Source of the DNA: Bifidobacterium phasiani
Lineage (GTDB): Bacteria; Actinomycetota; Actinomycetes; Actinomycetales; Bifidobacteriaceae
Assembly: GCF_019331775.1 (NCBI RefSeq)
Contig: NZ_JAHBBD010000003.1
Span: 1-64,000 of the forward strand
Reading direction: 5' to 3'
DNA: 64,000 nt
Below the pieces are notes generated by a model, which saw nothing but the letters and a program-made list of their open reading frames with translations, made no database searches and was not told the origin of the DNA. Of the stretch, positions 26,625 to 36,307 are shown piece after piece. Made by a program: the position numbers and the translations under genes. Numbering within the stretch: the first letter of the stretch is position 1; every line of letters begins with the position of its first letter.

Positions 26625-27383
26625 CAGCACGCCGGACGCGATGTCGTGCGCGACCAGCCACTGCCGGAGGTCGGCGAACTCGTCGAGGTTCACCGCATGG
26701 TCCAGGCCCCGGTACCGCCGCGACGACAGCCAGGCGTGCTCCTCCAGCCACGCCTCGGTCGCCTGCAGCTCGCTGCGCGGGATGACGCCGTCGCGGTCGC
26801 CGTACCCGTAGAACACCGGGATCTCGAGTTCGGCGATGCGGCCGTCCGCCGGCGCCGTGCCCTCCACACGCCCCGGCGCCAGGAATCCGGACAGGCTGAC
26901 CGCCGCGCGGTACCGCTCCGGGTGCACGCGCAGCAGATGGACCGCCAGCAGGCCGCCCTGCGAGAACCCGAGCGGCACCACGTCGCGCTCCGCCGGGACG
27001 TTGGCCGCCACCCACCTGTCGATCGCCACGGCGGCCGCGTACGCGTCGCGGTCCAGATCGTCGCCGGCCGGCACGGCGTCGTGCAGCCACGAGTACGCGC
27101 CCGCGCCGAAGCCGAACTCCCCCGCGCCGGACCCCTGCAGCACCAGCGGCGCGCGCAGCGACGCGTAGTCGTTGTACGGCGCGACGTAGCGCATCAGGTC
27201 CGCGAGGTCCTCCTCGTTCGACCCCCAGCCGTGCAGGCACAGGAACATCGGGCGCCCGGGCGCGGCGTTCCCGCCGCCCCGGGAGAAGACGGCGCGCGCG
27301 ACCGTCAGCGGCTCGCCGAAGCGGCCCGGCACCACCGTGGATTCGCGGCCGACATGCGGCTCGTACGATTCAAGTTCGCTCAT
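26622..27383 (-). CDS. Phospholipase/carboxylesterase-type alpha/beta hydrolase
   Basis: 253-residue serine hydrolase. The nucleophile is S141 in GFSQGG; the likely triad partners are D198 (GYGDRDG) and H229 (GLDHAVN). HGWGSNEEDL is the oxyanion-hole segment typical of the abhydrolase_2 carboxylesterase group. No signal peptide, so cytoplasmic. The substrate is unknown. It lies convergent with the antiporter. Confidence 0.85.
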   Translation of the reverse strand: MSELESYEPHVGRESTVVPGRFGEPLTVARAVFSRGGGNAAPGRPMFLCLHGWGSNEEDLADLMRYVAPYNDYASLRAPLVLQGSGAGEFGFGAGAYSWLHDAVPAGDDLDRDAYAAAVAIDRWVAANVPAERDVVPLGFSQGGLLAVHLLRVHPERYRAAVSLSGFLAPGRVEGTAPADGRIAELEIPVFYGYGDRDGVIPRSELQATEAWLEEHAWLSSRRYRGLDHAVNLDEFADLRQWLVAHDIASGVL

Positions 27384-27549
27384 ACCCCACCACTATATCC
27401 GCTGCGGGCGCGCCGGCCGGCGGCCGTCCCTCCGCCCCGCGGACGGCGGCGCCGTCCGCTCGACGCATTGCCCGCGCTCCCGGCCGACGACGATAGAATG
27501 CAGCTATCGCGCGACGCCACGCGCGGATCGATGGAACAAGGAGGTTGCC

Positions 27550-28428
27550 ATGAAGGATTACTTCGGTTATGCGGGCACGACGGCGGTCGTCACCGGGGCC
27601 GCCAGCGGCATGGGCCGGGCGACTGCGGAGATGCTGGTCGACCTGGGCGCCGACGTGTACGCGCTCGACCGGGCCGACATCCCCGTGCCCGGGGTGAAGG
27701 CCGCGATCCACACCGATCTGGGCGTCAGGGACTCCATCGACGAGGCGTTCGCCCGGATCCCCGACCATATCGACTCGTTCTTCGGCATCGCCGGGGTATC
27801 CGGCAGCAACTGCGATTTCCTGACCACCACCAAGATCGACCTGATCGCCAACAAGTACATCTGCGAGAAGATCCTGCCCGGGCGCATGAGCGAGGGCGGC
27901 GCCATCGCGTTCATCACGTCGACCGGCGGGGTCGGCTGGGAGCTCGAGGGCAACAAACAGGTCTACCTGCCGGTCGTGCAGGCGGACGGATGGGACGGCG
28001 CGGTAGCCGCGGTCGAGGGCTCGGTGCTGGCGCATCTACCCGGCACGCTCGGCTATCCGTTCTCGAAGATGGCGATGAACTACTACGTCGCCCAGCTGCA
28101 GGCCGTCTACGCGTCCCGGGGCATCCGGGTGAACGCCGTGCTGCCCGGGTCCACGTCGAGCGGGCTGTCCGACGAGTTCGCGCGGATGAGCGGCGGCGAG
28201 GAGAGCCTGACCAGGCACAACGGCTACAGCAACCGCCTCGCGCGCCCCGAGGAGATGGCCGCGCCGGTGGTGTTCCTCAACAGCGCCATGGCCTCGGACG
28301 TCTCGGGCGAGCTGATGATCGTGGACTACGGCTATACGATCGAGCGCACGGCCGGCATCGTGCAGGAGCCGCCGATCGAGTTCTCGGCGATACTCGAGCA
28401 GATCGCGAAGGCCGCGCAGCAGCAGTAG
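27550..28428 (+). CDS. Short-chain dehydrogenase/reductase
   Basis: 292-residue SDR. The cofactor motif TGAASGMG is near residue 15; the catalytic Tyr is Y169 and Lys K173 (YPFSK), with a Ser in FITSTGG. An insertion of about 30 residues between the Ser and Tyr segments recalls the 3-alpha-hydroxysteroid dehydrogenase-like branch, but this is weak. The start has AAGGAGG at ideal spacing. It is a single gene followed by a long repeat-bearing intergenic region. Substrate unknown. Confidence 0.85.
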   Translation: MKDYFGYAGTTAVVTGAASGMGRATAEMLVDLGADVYALDRADIPVPGVKAAIHTDLGVRDSIDEAFARIPDHIDSFFGIAGVSGSNCDFLTTTKIDLIANKYICEKILPGRMSEGGAIAFITSTGGVGWELEGNKQVYLPVVQADGWDGAVAAVEGSVLAHLPGTLGYPFSKMAMNYYVAQLQAVYASRGIRVNAVLPGSTSSGLSDEFARMSGGEESLTRHNGYSNRLARPEEMAAPVVFLNSAMASDVSGELMIVDYGYTIERTAGIVQEPPIEFSAILEQIAKAAQQQ

Positions 28429-28659
28429 CGGGTCGGCGGCGCAAGGCCGGACGACGGCGCAAGGCCAGGCGACGGGCAAAGCGGGGGTCGGCGCGGGCGG
28501 GCGGCGGCGCCAAGCCGAACGGCCGGTGAAGCGGCCGGCGGCGGCGGATGCACGTGGGCGCCAGCATCCGGCGATTGCGGCGAGCCGTCGGCCGCGGCCA
28601 TCTTCCGCAACCCGCGCACGGGCGCAGGCGCATGTGCCGCGGCTTGGAGAGGCAGTTGC

Positions 28660-28840
28660 CTTAGGTGTAGCGGATTCGGGCCCTTGCAGACATCCATCTG
28701 CATTAGGTGAGGCGCCCGGACGGCCATACCCCTGGGTATGGATGGCGGCATTCCGCCATCCATACTCGGGGTGGGCCGGATATGCCGCCTCACATAACGC
28801 AGATAGGTGTCTGCAGCCGCCCGAATCTACCGCACATAAT
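28660..28840. repeat. 180-bp palindromic intergenic element, copy P2
   Basis: Same layout as copy P1 at 1526-1705: left arm TTAGGTGTAGCGGATTCGGG, right arm ending CGAATCTACCGCACATAAT, inner stem GGATGGCGG-CATT-CCGCCATCC. Many positions differ from P1 while base pairing within each copy is largely kept. It lies 230 bp beyond the SDR gene. Confidence 0.75.
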
Positions 28841-29064
28841 CCAGTTACCCGCAGATTCCCACAGATTCCCGTCTCGCGGTGCGCCCGGCGTGCGCCGCGA
28901 GACGGGGCAGGCCACGCAATCCGACCATCGCCGGCGTCGATCGGGGGCCGGTGAGCAACGAGGCGCCCTAGGATTCCTGATCGGATACGGCCCGCGCCTC
29001 CGTCTGGCTCATGTACTCGCCGTCGAAATCGGGATTCCCGATTGGATACGGCTCGCACCCCTCC

Positions 29065-29178
29065 AGCGTCGGTTGTGGTTGATGAACAACGATGCGACTG
29101 CGTTTTACCCGACGCTGGGCGATTCCCAGTGTCGGTTCGGTAGCACAGGTGCCGCCGCAAGTGCCACCGAACCGACGC
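29065..29178 (+). repeat. R repeat, copy R2
   Basis: About 114 bp with terminal inverted repeats GCGTCGGTT...AACCGACGC. In order: a GGTTGATGAACAACG segment, ACTGCGTTTTACC, a hairpin GACGCTGGG/CCCAGTGTC and a hairpin GTCGGTTCGGTAGCAC/GTGCCACCGAACCGAC. Same orientation as R3 (40773); opposite to R4 and R5. Confidence 0.75.
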
Positions 29179-29387
29179 CCGGGCGGAACAGACGACCGGG
29201 ACGCGCGCAACACGCCCGGATGAGACCAACAAGAAGAACATGCTGCAGACCATCGCGCACACAACACGCGCCCGGACAAGACCCGCATCGCAACCCTTAG
29301 CCTTAAACACCGCATTCGGCCCCACGGCCGGGCATAGGCCCACGTGTCGTCGCCCCGCACCCCGTCCCTGGCCGCACAAGAAAGAAC

Positions 29388-29413
29388 CCCGGTGGGGAGA
29401 CCACCGGGGCGAG
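29388..29413. terminator. Hairpin in purine-rich context
   Basis: CCCCGGTGGG-GAGA-CCACCGGGG flanked by AAGAAAGAA and a long GAGAAAGGAGAGAGAAGAAG run. It could terminate minus-strand transcription (T-rich on that strand), although no gene upstream on that strand is known within 1 kb. Confidence 0.35.
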
Positions 29414-29714
29414 AAAGGAGAGAGAAGAAGAAAGGGTTCAATTGTCGGGAACTGCTGCGGCTCCTGATCAGCTTGTGCTGACAGTTATTATGTAACCACC
29501 CGTTTCTGTGCGCAGGTCTGAAGTTTTCTGATAACTTCCTGAGAATTATGACATTCCGGTGAACGTGACGCGCCTCATCGGCGCCATTCCCCCATTTCGA
29601 CGTCATTTCCCTGACACCGGCCGTCGCGCCGGGTCCAGGCGTTAGACTTGAGGCAGAGCCAACCGTATGCCGCCGGCGAACACACCCATGCTCGGCGATG
29701 ACGAAGGAGAATCG

Positions 29715-30296
29715 ATGCTGCTGTCCGACCGTGACATTCTCGCCGCCCAGGCCGACGGCCATATCTCGCTTGACCCGTGGACGCCCGAGATGGTGCAGCC
29801 CGCCTCCATCGACGTGCGGATCGACCGGTTCTTCCGGCTGTTCAACAACCACGCCTACACCTACGTGGACCCGGCGGAGAACCAGGGCGCGCTCACCGAG
29901 CAGTTCGAGGTCGCCCCGGACGAGCCGTGGATCCTGCACCCCGGCGAGTTCGCGCTCGGCTCCACCTGGGAGTACGTCAAGCTCGACAGCACGATTGCCG
30001 CGCGCCTGGAGGGCAAGAGCTCGCTCGGCCGGCTCGGCATCCTGACGCATTCGACCGCGGGGTTCATCGACCCCGGATTCGAGGGGCACATCACGCTGGA
30101 GCTGTCGAACGTGAGCACGCTGCCGGTCAAGCTGTGGCCGGGCATGAAGATCGGCCAGATGTGCTTCTTCCAGCTGTCCTCGCCCGCGGAGCACCCGTAC
30201 GGCTCCAAGGAGACCGGCTCGCACTACCAGGGCCAGCGAGGCCCGACGCCGAGCCGCTCGTACGAGAACTTCTACCGGGCCGTCATCGACGACTGA
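29715..30296 (+). CDS. dcd: dCTP deaminase
   Basis: 193-residue enzyme turning dCTP into dUTP (in actinobacteria often bifunctional, giving dUMP). Recognisable blocks are [17 protein letters not shown], the [12 protein letters not shown] motif with catalytic Glu near [19 protein letters not shown], and the C-terminal [14 protein letters not shown]. The start at 29715 follows AAGGAGA. It is a single gene ended by the hairpin at 30344. Confidence 0.95.
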   Translation: MLLSDRDILAAQADGHISLDPWTPEMVQPASIDVRIDRFFRLFNNHAYTYVDPAENQGALTEQFEVAPDEPWILHPGEFALGSTWEYVKLDSTIAARLEGKSSLGRLGILTHSTAGFIDPGFEGHITLELSNVSTLPVKLWPGMKIGQMCFFQLSSPAEHPYGSKETGSHYQGQRGPTPSRSYENFYRAVIDD

Positions 30297-30343
30297 CCCG
30301 CCCCGGGCGCATGCCACCCGGCCCGCCCGGCCTCCCGGCGACG

Positions 30344-30381
30344 GAAAAGCCGCACACCCGGTTCGGGATGTGCGGCTTTTC
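30344..30381. terminator. Bidirectional terminator between dcd and the Ca2+-ATPase
   Basis: GAAAAGCCGCACA / TGTGCGGCTTTTC, a strong stem ending in TTTT on the plus strand and equally on the minus strand. It lies 48 nt after dcd and 82 nt after the convergent ATPase gene. Confidence 0.85.
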
Positions 30382-30462
30382 GTTATGGTTCAGGCGCCCG
30401 CATCCTCACCCGCTACGCCTCCGGGCGCCCCGGAGACGCGGCGGGGTGGGCGACGCGGGCGA

Positions 30463-33435
30463 TCAGTCGCGCAGCGCCTTGCCGCGGGACTTGTCGATCG
30501 CGCGCATCACGGCCTTGTAGATCTCGGAGGCGATGAGCACGATCGCGGCCAGGCAGATGCACTCGACCCAGGCCATCGGCTGCAGCGGCGTGGTGCCGAA
30601 CGCGGTGTTGAGGAACGGCACGTAGATCACGAGCAGCTGCAGCACGATCGAGATGCCGATCGCGCCCCACAGCCACTTGTTCGCGAACAGGCCGACGAAC
30701 GCGGACTGGCGGGCCGAACGCGAGGCGATCGCGTTGAACAGCTGGGCGAACACCAGGATCGTGAAGCCCATCGTGCGGGCCTCGGTCAGCTGCGCCTCGT
30801 GGCCGAGCGCGTCGACGGAGCGGTCGGTGAACAGGCCGCCGGACAGGTGCATGTCCATGCCGATCAGCGTGACCGCGGCCATGATGATGCCGATGAACGC
30901 GATGTCGATCCACATGTCCTTGTCGATGACATGGTCGGTGAGCCGGCGCGGGCGACGGTTCATCACGTCCTCGGTCTGCGGGTCGACGCCCATCGCCAGC
31001 GCCGGGGCGGCGTCGGTGAGCAGGTTGATCCACAGCAGCTGGGTGGCGAGCAGCGGCACGGTCACGCCGACCGAGCCGGGCTGCGTGATGCCGAGCACGC
31101 CGGCGAGCATGACGCCGCCGAACACGGTGAACACCTCGCCCACGTTGGAGCTCAGCAGGTAGCGCAGGAACTTGCGGATGTTGTCGAAGATGCCGCGGCC
31201 CTCGCGCACGGCGGCGACGATGGTGGAGAAGTTGTCGTCCGCCAGGATCATCTTGGCGGATTCCTTCGTCACCTCGGTGCCGGTGATGCCCATGGCCACG
31301 CCGATGTCGGCGGTCTTGACGGCCGGGGCGTCGTTCACGCCGTCGCCGGTCATCGCGACGATGTTGCTCTGGCGCTGCAGCGACTCGACGATCTTGAGCT
31401 TGTGCTCCGGGGCCACGCGGGCGTACACGGACACCTCGGAGGTGGCCTTGTCGAACTCCTCCTCGGAGCCCATCGCGTCGAGCTGGTCGCCGGTCAGCGC
31501 CTTGCCGTCCTTGGCGATGATGCCGAGGTCGGAGGCGATGCGGGCGGCGGTCAGCGGGTGGTCGCCGGTGATCATCACGGTGCGGATGCCGGCGCGGCGG
31601 GCCTCGGCGACCGAGTCGCGCACCTCGGTGCGCGGCGGGTCGATGATGCCGACCATGCCGGTCCAGATCAGATCCTTCTCGATGATGTCGCTCTGCTCGG
31701 CGATGTCGGAGACCTCGCCGGCGGCGTTGGCACGGATGCCGGGCAGCTTGGAGAGCGACTTGGTCTCCAGCGGGCGGTAGGCCTCGCCCAGCGTGCGGTA
31801 GGCCTCGCCGGACAGGCGCTCGACGTCGGCGAGGATGTCCTGGCGGTCGCCGTCGGTGAGCGGGCGGACCTGGTTGCCCACGGCGATGCGCGAGCAGAAG
31901 CCCAGCAGCACGTCCGGGGCGCCCTTGGCGAACACGGTCAGGTTGCCGTTGTCGGTGTTGTCCTTGGCGATGACGGACATGCGCTTGCGCTCGGAGGTGA
32001 ACGGCACCTCGGCGACGCGCGTGAAGCGCTCGGCGGCCTTGTCGGCCTTGGTCTTGCGGGCCGCGACGATCAGCGACACCTCGGTCGGGTCGCCGACGAT
32101 CTCCCACTTGCCGTCGGCGTTCTGGCGCAGGTCGCCGTCGTTCGCGAGCGTGCCGGCGACCAGCGTCGACAGCACCTCGGCGTGGGTCTGCTCGCTCAGC
32201 TCGGCGCCGTCCGCGCCGACCATCCGACCGACCGGCTCGTAGCCGGTGCCGGTGATCGAGGCCTCGCCGGAGGGGGTGACCACGCGCTCGACGGTCATCT
32301 CGTTGCGGGTCAGCGTGCCGGTCTTGTCGGAGCAGATCACGGAGGCGGAGCCCAGCGTCTCGACCGAGCTGAGCTTCTTGACGATCGCGTTGTGCTTGGC
32401 CATGCGCTGCACGCCGAGCGCCAGCACCACGGTCATGATGGCGGCCAGGCCCTCCGGCACGGCGGCCACGGCCAGCGAGACGGCCAGCAGCAGCGAGTCG
32501 ATGATGTCATGGACGCTGTGGAAGCCCTCGGTGACGAACAGGGCGACGATCACCAGCACGGCGATGACGCACACGGCGATGCCCAGCACCTTCGAGACGC
32601 GGGCGATCTCCTTCTGCAGCGGGGTCGCCTCGTCGTCGGTCTGCGAGAGCATGTCGGCGATCTTGCCGACCTGCGTGTTCATGCCGGTGCCGGTCACGAT
32701 CGCGCGGCCGGTGCCCTGCGTGACGGACGTGCCGTTGAACACCATGTTGGCGCGGTCGCCCAGCGCCTTGGCGGACGCCAGCGTGTCGGGCTTCTTGCCG
32801 ACCGGCACGGATTCGCCGGTCAGGCTGGCCTCGGCGATGCGCAGGCTCGCGGCGGCGAACAGTCGGCCGTCGGCCGAGACGGTGTCGCCCTCGCCGAGCA
32901 CGACGATGTCGCCGGGGACCACGTCGGCGGTGCTGACGCGCGCGACCTGGCCGTCGCGCAGCACGGAGGTCTGCGGAGCGGTCATCTGGGCCAGGGCCTC
33001 GACGGCCTGTTCGGCGCGGGCCTCCTGGATGTAGCCGAGCACCGCGTTGACGATCAGGATCAGCACGATCACGATCGCGTCGAACGGCAGCGCCTCGCCC
33101 CCCTCCTCGCCGGGGGCCATGTTGGCGCGCTCGACGAACCAGGCGATCAGCGAGATCGCGGTGGCGGCGAGCAGCAGATAGACCAGCGGGTCCTGGAACT
33201 GCGCCAGGAACTTCTTCCATTTCGGCACCGGCGGCGCGCTGGCCAGCTCGTTCGGGCCGAACTTGTCAAGACGGCGCTTGGCTTCGTCGGAGCTCAGGCC
33301 GGTGGCCGGGTCGACGTTCAGCGCCTTGGCGACCTCGTTCGCATCGGTGAGCGACGGATCGACGTCATGCAGCAGTGATTCCTGTAGTTTCGTGCTTTCG
33401 GACACGACGGCTTGATCAGTTGCCTGATCGACCAT
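30463..33435 (-). CDS. P2A-type Ca2+-transporting ATPase
   Basis: 990-residue P-type ATPase. The phosphorylated Asp is D370 in CSDKTGT; GDGVNDAPA is the hinge motif. Ca2+ ligands known from SERCA are kept: PEGL in helix 4, SNVGEV in helix 5 (Asn and Glu) and NLLTD in helix 6 (Asn, Thr, Asp). This supports Ca2+ export over Na+/K+ or Mg2+. It has an N-terminal cation-ATPase domain, actuator, phosphorylation and nucleotide domains and about ten helices. The start has a GAGGAG site. It is alone, convergent with dcd. Confidence 0.9.
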   Translation of the reverse strand: MVDQATDQAVVSESTKLQESLLHDVDPSLTDANEVAKALNVDPATGLSSDEAKRRLDKFGPNELASAPPVPKWKKFLAQFQDPLVYLLLAATAISLIAWFVERANMAPGEEGGEALPFDAIVIVLILIVNAVLGYIQEARAEQAVEALAQMTAPQTSVLRDGQVARVSTADVVPGDIVVLGEGDTVSADGRLFAAASLRIAEASLTGESVPVGKKPDTLASAKALGDRANMVFNGTSVTQGTGRAIVTGTGMNTQVGKIADMLSQTDDEATPLQKEIARVSKVLGIAVCVIAVLVIVALFVTEGFHSVHDIIDSLLLAVSLAVAAVPEGLAAIMTVVLALGVQRMAKHNAIVKKLSSVETLGSASVICSDKTGTLTRNEMTVERVVTPSGEASITGTGYEPVGRMVGADGAELSEQTHAEVLSTLVAGTLANDGDLRQNADGKWEIVGDPTEVSLIVAARKTKADKAAERFTRVAEVPFTSERKRMSVIAKDNTDNGNLTVFAKGAPDVLLGFCSRIAVGNQVRPLTDGDRQDILADVERLSGEAYRTLGEAYRPLETKSLSKLPGIRANAAGEVSDIAEQSDIIEKDLIWTGMVGIIDPPRTEVRDSVAEARRAGIRTVMITGDHPLTAARIASDLGIIAKDGKALTGDQLDAMGSEEEFDKATSEVSVYARVAPEHKLKIVESLQRQSNIVAMTGDGVNDAPAVKTADIGVAMGITGTEVTKESAKMILADDNFSTIVAAVREGRGIFDNIRKFLRYLLSSNVGEVFTVFGGVMLAGVLGITQPGSVGVTVPLLATQLLWINLLTDAAPALAMGVDPQTEDVMNRRPRRLTDHVIDKDMWIDIAFIGIIMAAVTLIGMDMHLSGGLFTDRSVDALGHEAQLTEARTMGFTILVFAQLFNAIASRSARQSAFVGLFANKWLWGAIGISIVLQLLVIYVPFLNTAFGTTPLQPMAWVECICLAAIVLIASEIYKAVMRAIDKSRGKALRD

Positions 33436-33907
33436 AGTTGTTCTCCTCGGTCAGCCGCGGAGTAGTCAGTCCTCACGACGCGCGACGGAATCGGGTTCTG
33501 CGGGCGTCGTGGCAAGACTGCGCGGTTATGGACGCCGGGGCATGTGCCCTCGGCGCATATACTGCCATTATTTCACACGGCCCGAACCGCGTTCCGCCCA
33601 GAGCACGCCGCGCGCGCCTCCCCCGGCGGCCCTCCGGGGCCCATGCGGCGATGCGGTTCCGGGTGCACGGTTTCCCGCCATCCGATCCGCGGTGACGACC
33701 ATACACCCATGACACATTGTGCGCGTGCGTCCTGTTGCGCGGGCTGCGTCAGCACCCCGGCGGCGTCCCGCCGGCATCCCGGAAACGCCGGTTTGATTTA
33801 TACGAGAATTATCGTACGATATTTCTCGTAGGTTTCCACGAGAAACGTCGTAGAATATCCAACAGAGGCGCCGGCCCACCGGCGCAACCACAAGAAAGGA
33901 GCGGACC
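33436..33907. other. Divergent intergenic region, ATPase and ArsR-type gene
   Basis: 472 bp. The left half should carry the ATPase promoter, not resolved. A GACACATTGTGCG copy of the recurring motif lies at 33711-33723. The AT-rich right part (33790-33860) contains the promoter and operator of the ArsR-type gene. Confidence 0.6.
33793..33830 (+). promoter_or_regulatory. Promoter and 30-bp palindromic operator of the ArsR-type gene
   Basis: Positions 33801-33830 form a near-perfect palindrome, TACGAGAATTATCGT then ACGATATTTCTCGTA, with one mismatched pair. A TTGATT (33793-33798) and TACGAT (33815-33820), 16 nt apart, place the promoter inside it. A further half-site-like ACGAGAAACGTCGTAG follows at 33838-33853. 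The size and symmetry suit a dimeric winged-helix repressor. Confidence 0.75.
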
Positions 33908-34534
33908 ATGGACGATACGACCGCAGGCACGACCACGGCGGGCACCGCTCCGCAGCAACCGAACCAGGCCGGCACGGCGGACGAGGCACGGCGCGTGGAC
34001 GGGGTCGCCCAGCTGCGCGCGGTGTCGCATCCCACCCGCCTGCGCATCATCTCGCTGCTCGGCGGCGCCGGCCCGATGACCACCGGCGCGGTGGCCGAGG
34101 CGATCCACGAGACCGTCGGGACCGTCAGCTACCACCTGCGTCTGCTGGAGCAGAACGGCCTGATCGACAAAGTCCCCTCGCCGGACGGCGACCGACGCAA
34201 AAGCTACTGGGCCGTCCCGCAGGACGGCATCACCGTGAACCTCGACCGGCACACGCTCCCCACGTCGGGCGAGGCGCTGCTGCATGCGGCGCGCCAGAAC
34301 CGCGACCGGGCCTATGACCGGTTCCTGCACGCCGCGCAGGACCTGCCCCAGGAATGGTCGAGCGCCCGGGACATCGACTTCGTCACGCGGCTGACCGCGC
34401 AGGAATGGAGCACGATGCTCGACGAACTCGCCGCGTTCATGGGCCGCTGGGAGGCCATCGGCCGCCGCCACACGGACGGCGACGACTCCCGGATGGTGAT
34501 GACCGTGCTCACCAGCTTCCCCTACGAGCCGTAG
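33908..34534 (+). CDS. ArsR-type winged-helix regulator
   Basis: 208-residue protein with an ArsR/HTH_20-like DNA-binding domain at about residues 35-105 (LRAVSHPTRLRIISLLGGAGPMTTGAVAEAI is the start of the fold). The C-terminal half has no metal-binding Cys pair, so the signal is not an obvious metal. The start follows AAGGAGCGG. It probably binds the 30-bp palindrome in its own promoter and controls itself and the MFS gene 224 bp downstream. Confidence 0.85.
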   Translation: MDDTTAGTTTAGTAPQQPNQAGTADEARRVDGVAQLRAVSHPTRLRIISLLGGAGPMTTGAVAEAIHETVGTVSYHLRLLEQNGLIDKVPSPDGDRRKSYWAVPQDGITVNLDRHTLPTSGEALLHAARQNRDRAYDRFLHAAQDLPQEWSSARDIDFVTRLTAQEWSTMLDELAAFMGRWEAIGRRHTDGDDSRMVMTVLTSFPYEP

Positions 34535-34758
34535 GCCGCCGCCGCACCGCCGTCACGCGCCCTCGACGCGGCATCGCTCGGCGGCGGAATCCCGCGTTTT
34601 TTCTTCCGACATCCCCGATACCCAGGCGCAAGCCATGCCCGTTTCCGGCCGTCGACCGTTGCCGCGCCGCGATCCGCACGTGCACGGCGCTTCGGCGAAC
34701 CGTCCCAGCGGCCAGCGCCACGACAACACCCAGAACCGACAGCCGACAAGGAATCACC

Positions 34759-36270
34759 ATGGAACCCCACACACAGTCGAGCGACACGACCGAAGCATCG
34801 AACGGCGACCGAACCACGTGCACCGGACGCCCGCCACGCGCGGCGCAACCATCGCGCGATACCCACCTAACGCACAATGTGCCCTCGTCCGCCGAGCGGC
34901 AGGCACCCGCCGCCCAAGCATCGCAGGCCGCCCAAACGGCACCCGCCGCCGTCGCACCGCCCGTCACCGACGCGGCGACCACCGCCCCGCCGCATGACGC
35001 CCAGCCATCCGACGCCCGACCAGACAACACCGCAGACCCGTCGCCGTGGAGCAGCCCGCAGTACCGCAGCTGGTTCACCGCCGACACCGCCTCGGCCGTC
35101 GGCGCGGCGCTCAAGGGCTTCGCTATCGCTCTGATCGCCTTCTCGCTGTGCGGCTCGGTGGTCATGGCCGGGTGGGTGACCACCGCGGCGGCGATCGCCG
35201 GCCAGGTCACCGGCCTGTTCGGCGGCACCGTGGTGGACCGGCACAACCGCAAGCGCCTCGTCATCGTCAACGCGGCGGCCGGCGCCATGCTGTGGGGCGT
35301 CATCACCGTGCTGCTCGCCGCCGGCGCGCTGCCGTTCGCGCTGTTCGCCACGCTGGTGGTCGCCGTCTCCGCGATCAACGGCCTGCTCGGCGGCGCGACG
35401 AACGCGCTGCTGCGTTCGATCGTCGAGCCGGCCGCCTATCCGAAGGCGCAGACCACGAACCAGGCGCGCGACTCGGTCATCCAGCTCGCCGGATCGCCGC
35501 TGGGCGGGCTGCTGTACGCCGTCACGCCGTGGCTGCCGTTCGCGGCCGCCGCCTTGATGTACGCGATCTCCGGGGTCAGCGCCACGCGGATCGCCGTCAG
35601 CGAGCGCATCCGCGAACGCCTGACGGACAAGGCCTCACGCCCCTCGTTCGTCCATGATTTCACGGCGGGCTGGGCGTGGGTGATGCGCCGTCGCCGGGTC
35701 GTCATCATGATCGTCATCGCCTCGCTGATCAACTTCGGCATCAACGGCGTCATCGGCGCGGCCGAGCTGCACCTGGTGGGCACCGGCACCGACTCGGTCC
35801 GCATCGGGGTGTGGAACGCGGTCGCCGGCGTCGGCATGCTGATCGGCGCGCTCATCGCCTCGAAGCTGGTCACCCGCGTCTCGGTCGGCGGCGGTGTGCT
35901 GCTGCTGTCGGTCATCGAACCGCTGACGCTGCTGCCGCTGCTGTTCACCGACAGCTATCCGGCGATCCTGCTGTCGACGCTGCTGGTCGCCCTGCCGGTG
36001 CCGCTGGCCAGCGCGCTGCTGTCCGGGTTCATGTTCACCAAGACCCCGCAGGAGATGCAGGGGCGGCTCGGCTCCGTGGTCAACGTCATGGCGACGCTGC
36101 CGATGGCGTTCTGCTCGGCGCTGGCCGGCCAGCTGCTCGCCTCGTTCGGGTTCGCCGTGGCCGTGGCGGTGTTCATGGCCGTTCTGGCGGCCAACGTCGT
36201 CATCGTGCTGGCGGCGCCGTCCGTCCGTCGGCTGCCCGCCGCCGACCGGTGGGCGCAGACCGAGCTGTAG
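34759..36270 (+). CDS. MFS transporter with long low-complexity N-terminus
   Basis: 503-residue major facilitator protein. About 12 helices start near residue 110; FGGTVVDRHNRKRL is the loop 2-3 motif. The family is the drug/siderophore-exporter-like MFS group. The first ~100 residues are rich in Ala, Pro, Thr and Gln and are predicted disordered. The start at 34759 has AAGGA upstream and no better in-frame start lies nearer the first helix. It follows the ArsR-type gene, so efflux under its control is likely. Substrate unknown. Confidence 0.85.
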   Translation: MEPHTQSSDTTEASNGDRTTCTGRPPRAAQPSRDTHLTHNVPSSAERQAPAAQASQAAQTAPAAVAPPVTDAATTAPPHDAQPSDARPDNTADPSPWSSPQYRSWFTADTASAVGAALKGFAIALIAFSLCGSVVMAGWVTTAAAIAGQVTGLFGGTVVDRHNRKRLVIVNAAAGAMLWGVITVLLAAGALPFALFATLVVAVSAINGLLGGATNALLRSIVEPAAYPKAQTTNQARDSVIQLAGSPLGGLLYAVTPWLPFAAAALMYAISGVSATRIAVSERIRERLTDKASRPSFVHDFTAGWAWVMRRRRVVIMIVIASLINFGINGVIGAAELHLVGTGTDSVRIGVWNAVAGVGMLIGALIASKLVTRVSVGGGVLLLSVIEPLTLLPLLFTDSYPAILLSTLLVALPVPLASALLSGFMFTKTPQEMQGRLGSVVNVMATLPMAFCSALAGQLLASFGFAVAVAVFMAVLAANVVIVLAAPSVRRLPAADRWAQTEL

Positions 36271-36307
36271 CCCGGCGCACGACGCCGGGCGCGGCGCCGA
36301 GCGCGCG

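Larger units (their letters stand above)
28429..29714. other. 1.3-kb repeat-bearing intergenic region
   Basis: Holds the second 180-bp palindrome (28660-28840), a direct repeat around GGATACGGC (28970 and 29030), one R repeat (29065-29178), a hairpin CCCCGGTGGG/CCACCGGGG (29388-29413) and an AT-rich zone (29460-29560) that may contain the dcd promoter. Open frames here have no domain or ribosome-site support. Confidence 0.6.

Noticed and set aside
28526..28954. Open frame across the second palindromic element
   Set aside because: The frame is created by the repeat itself; the first copy gives a similar peptide but stops differ, and no ribosome site is present.
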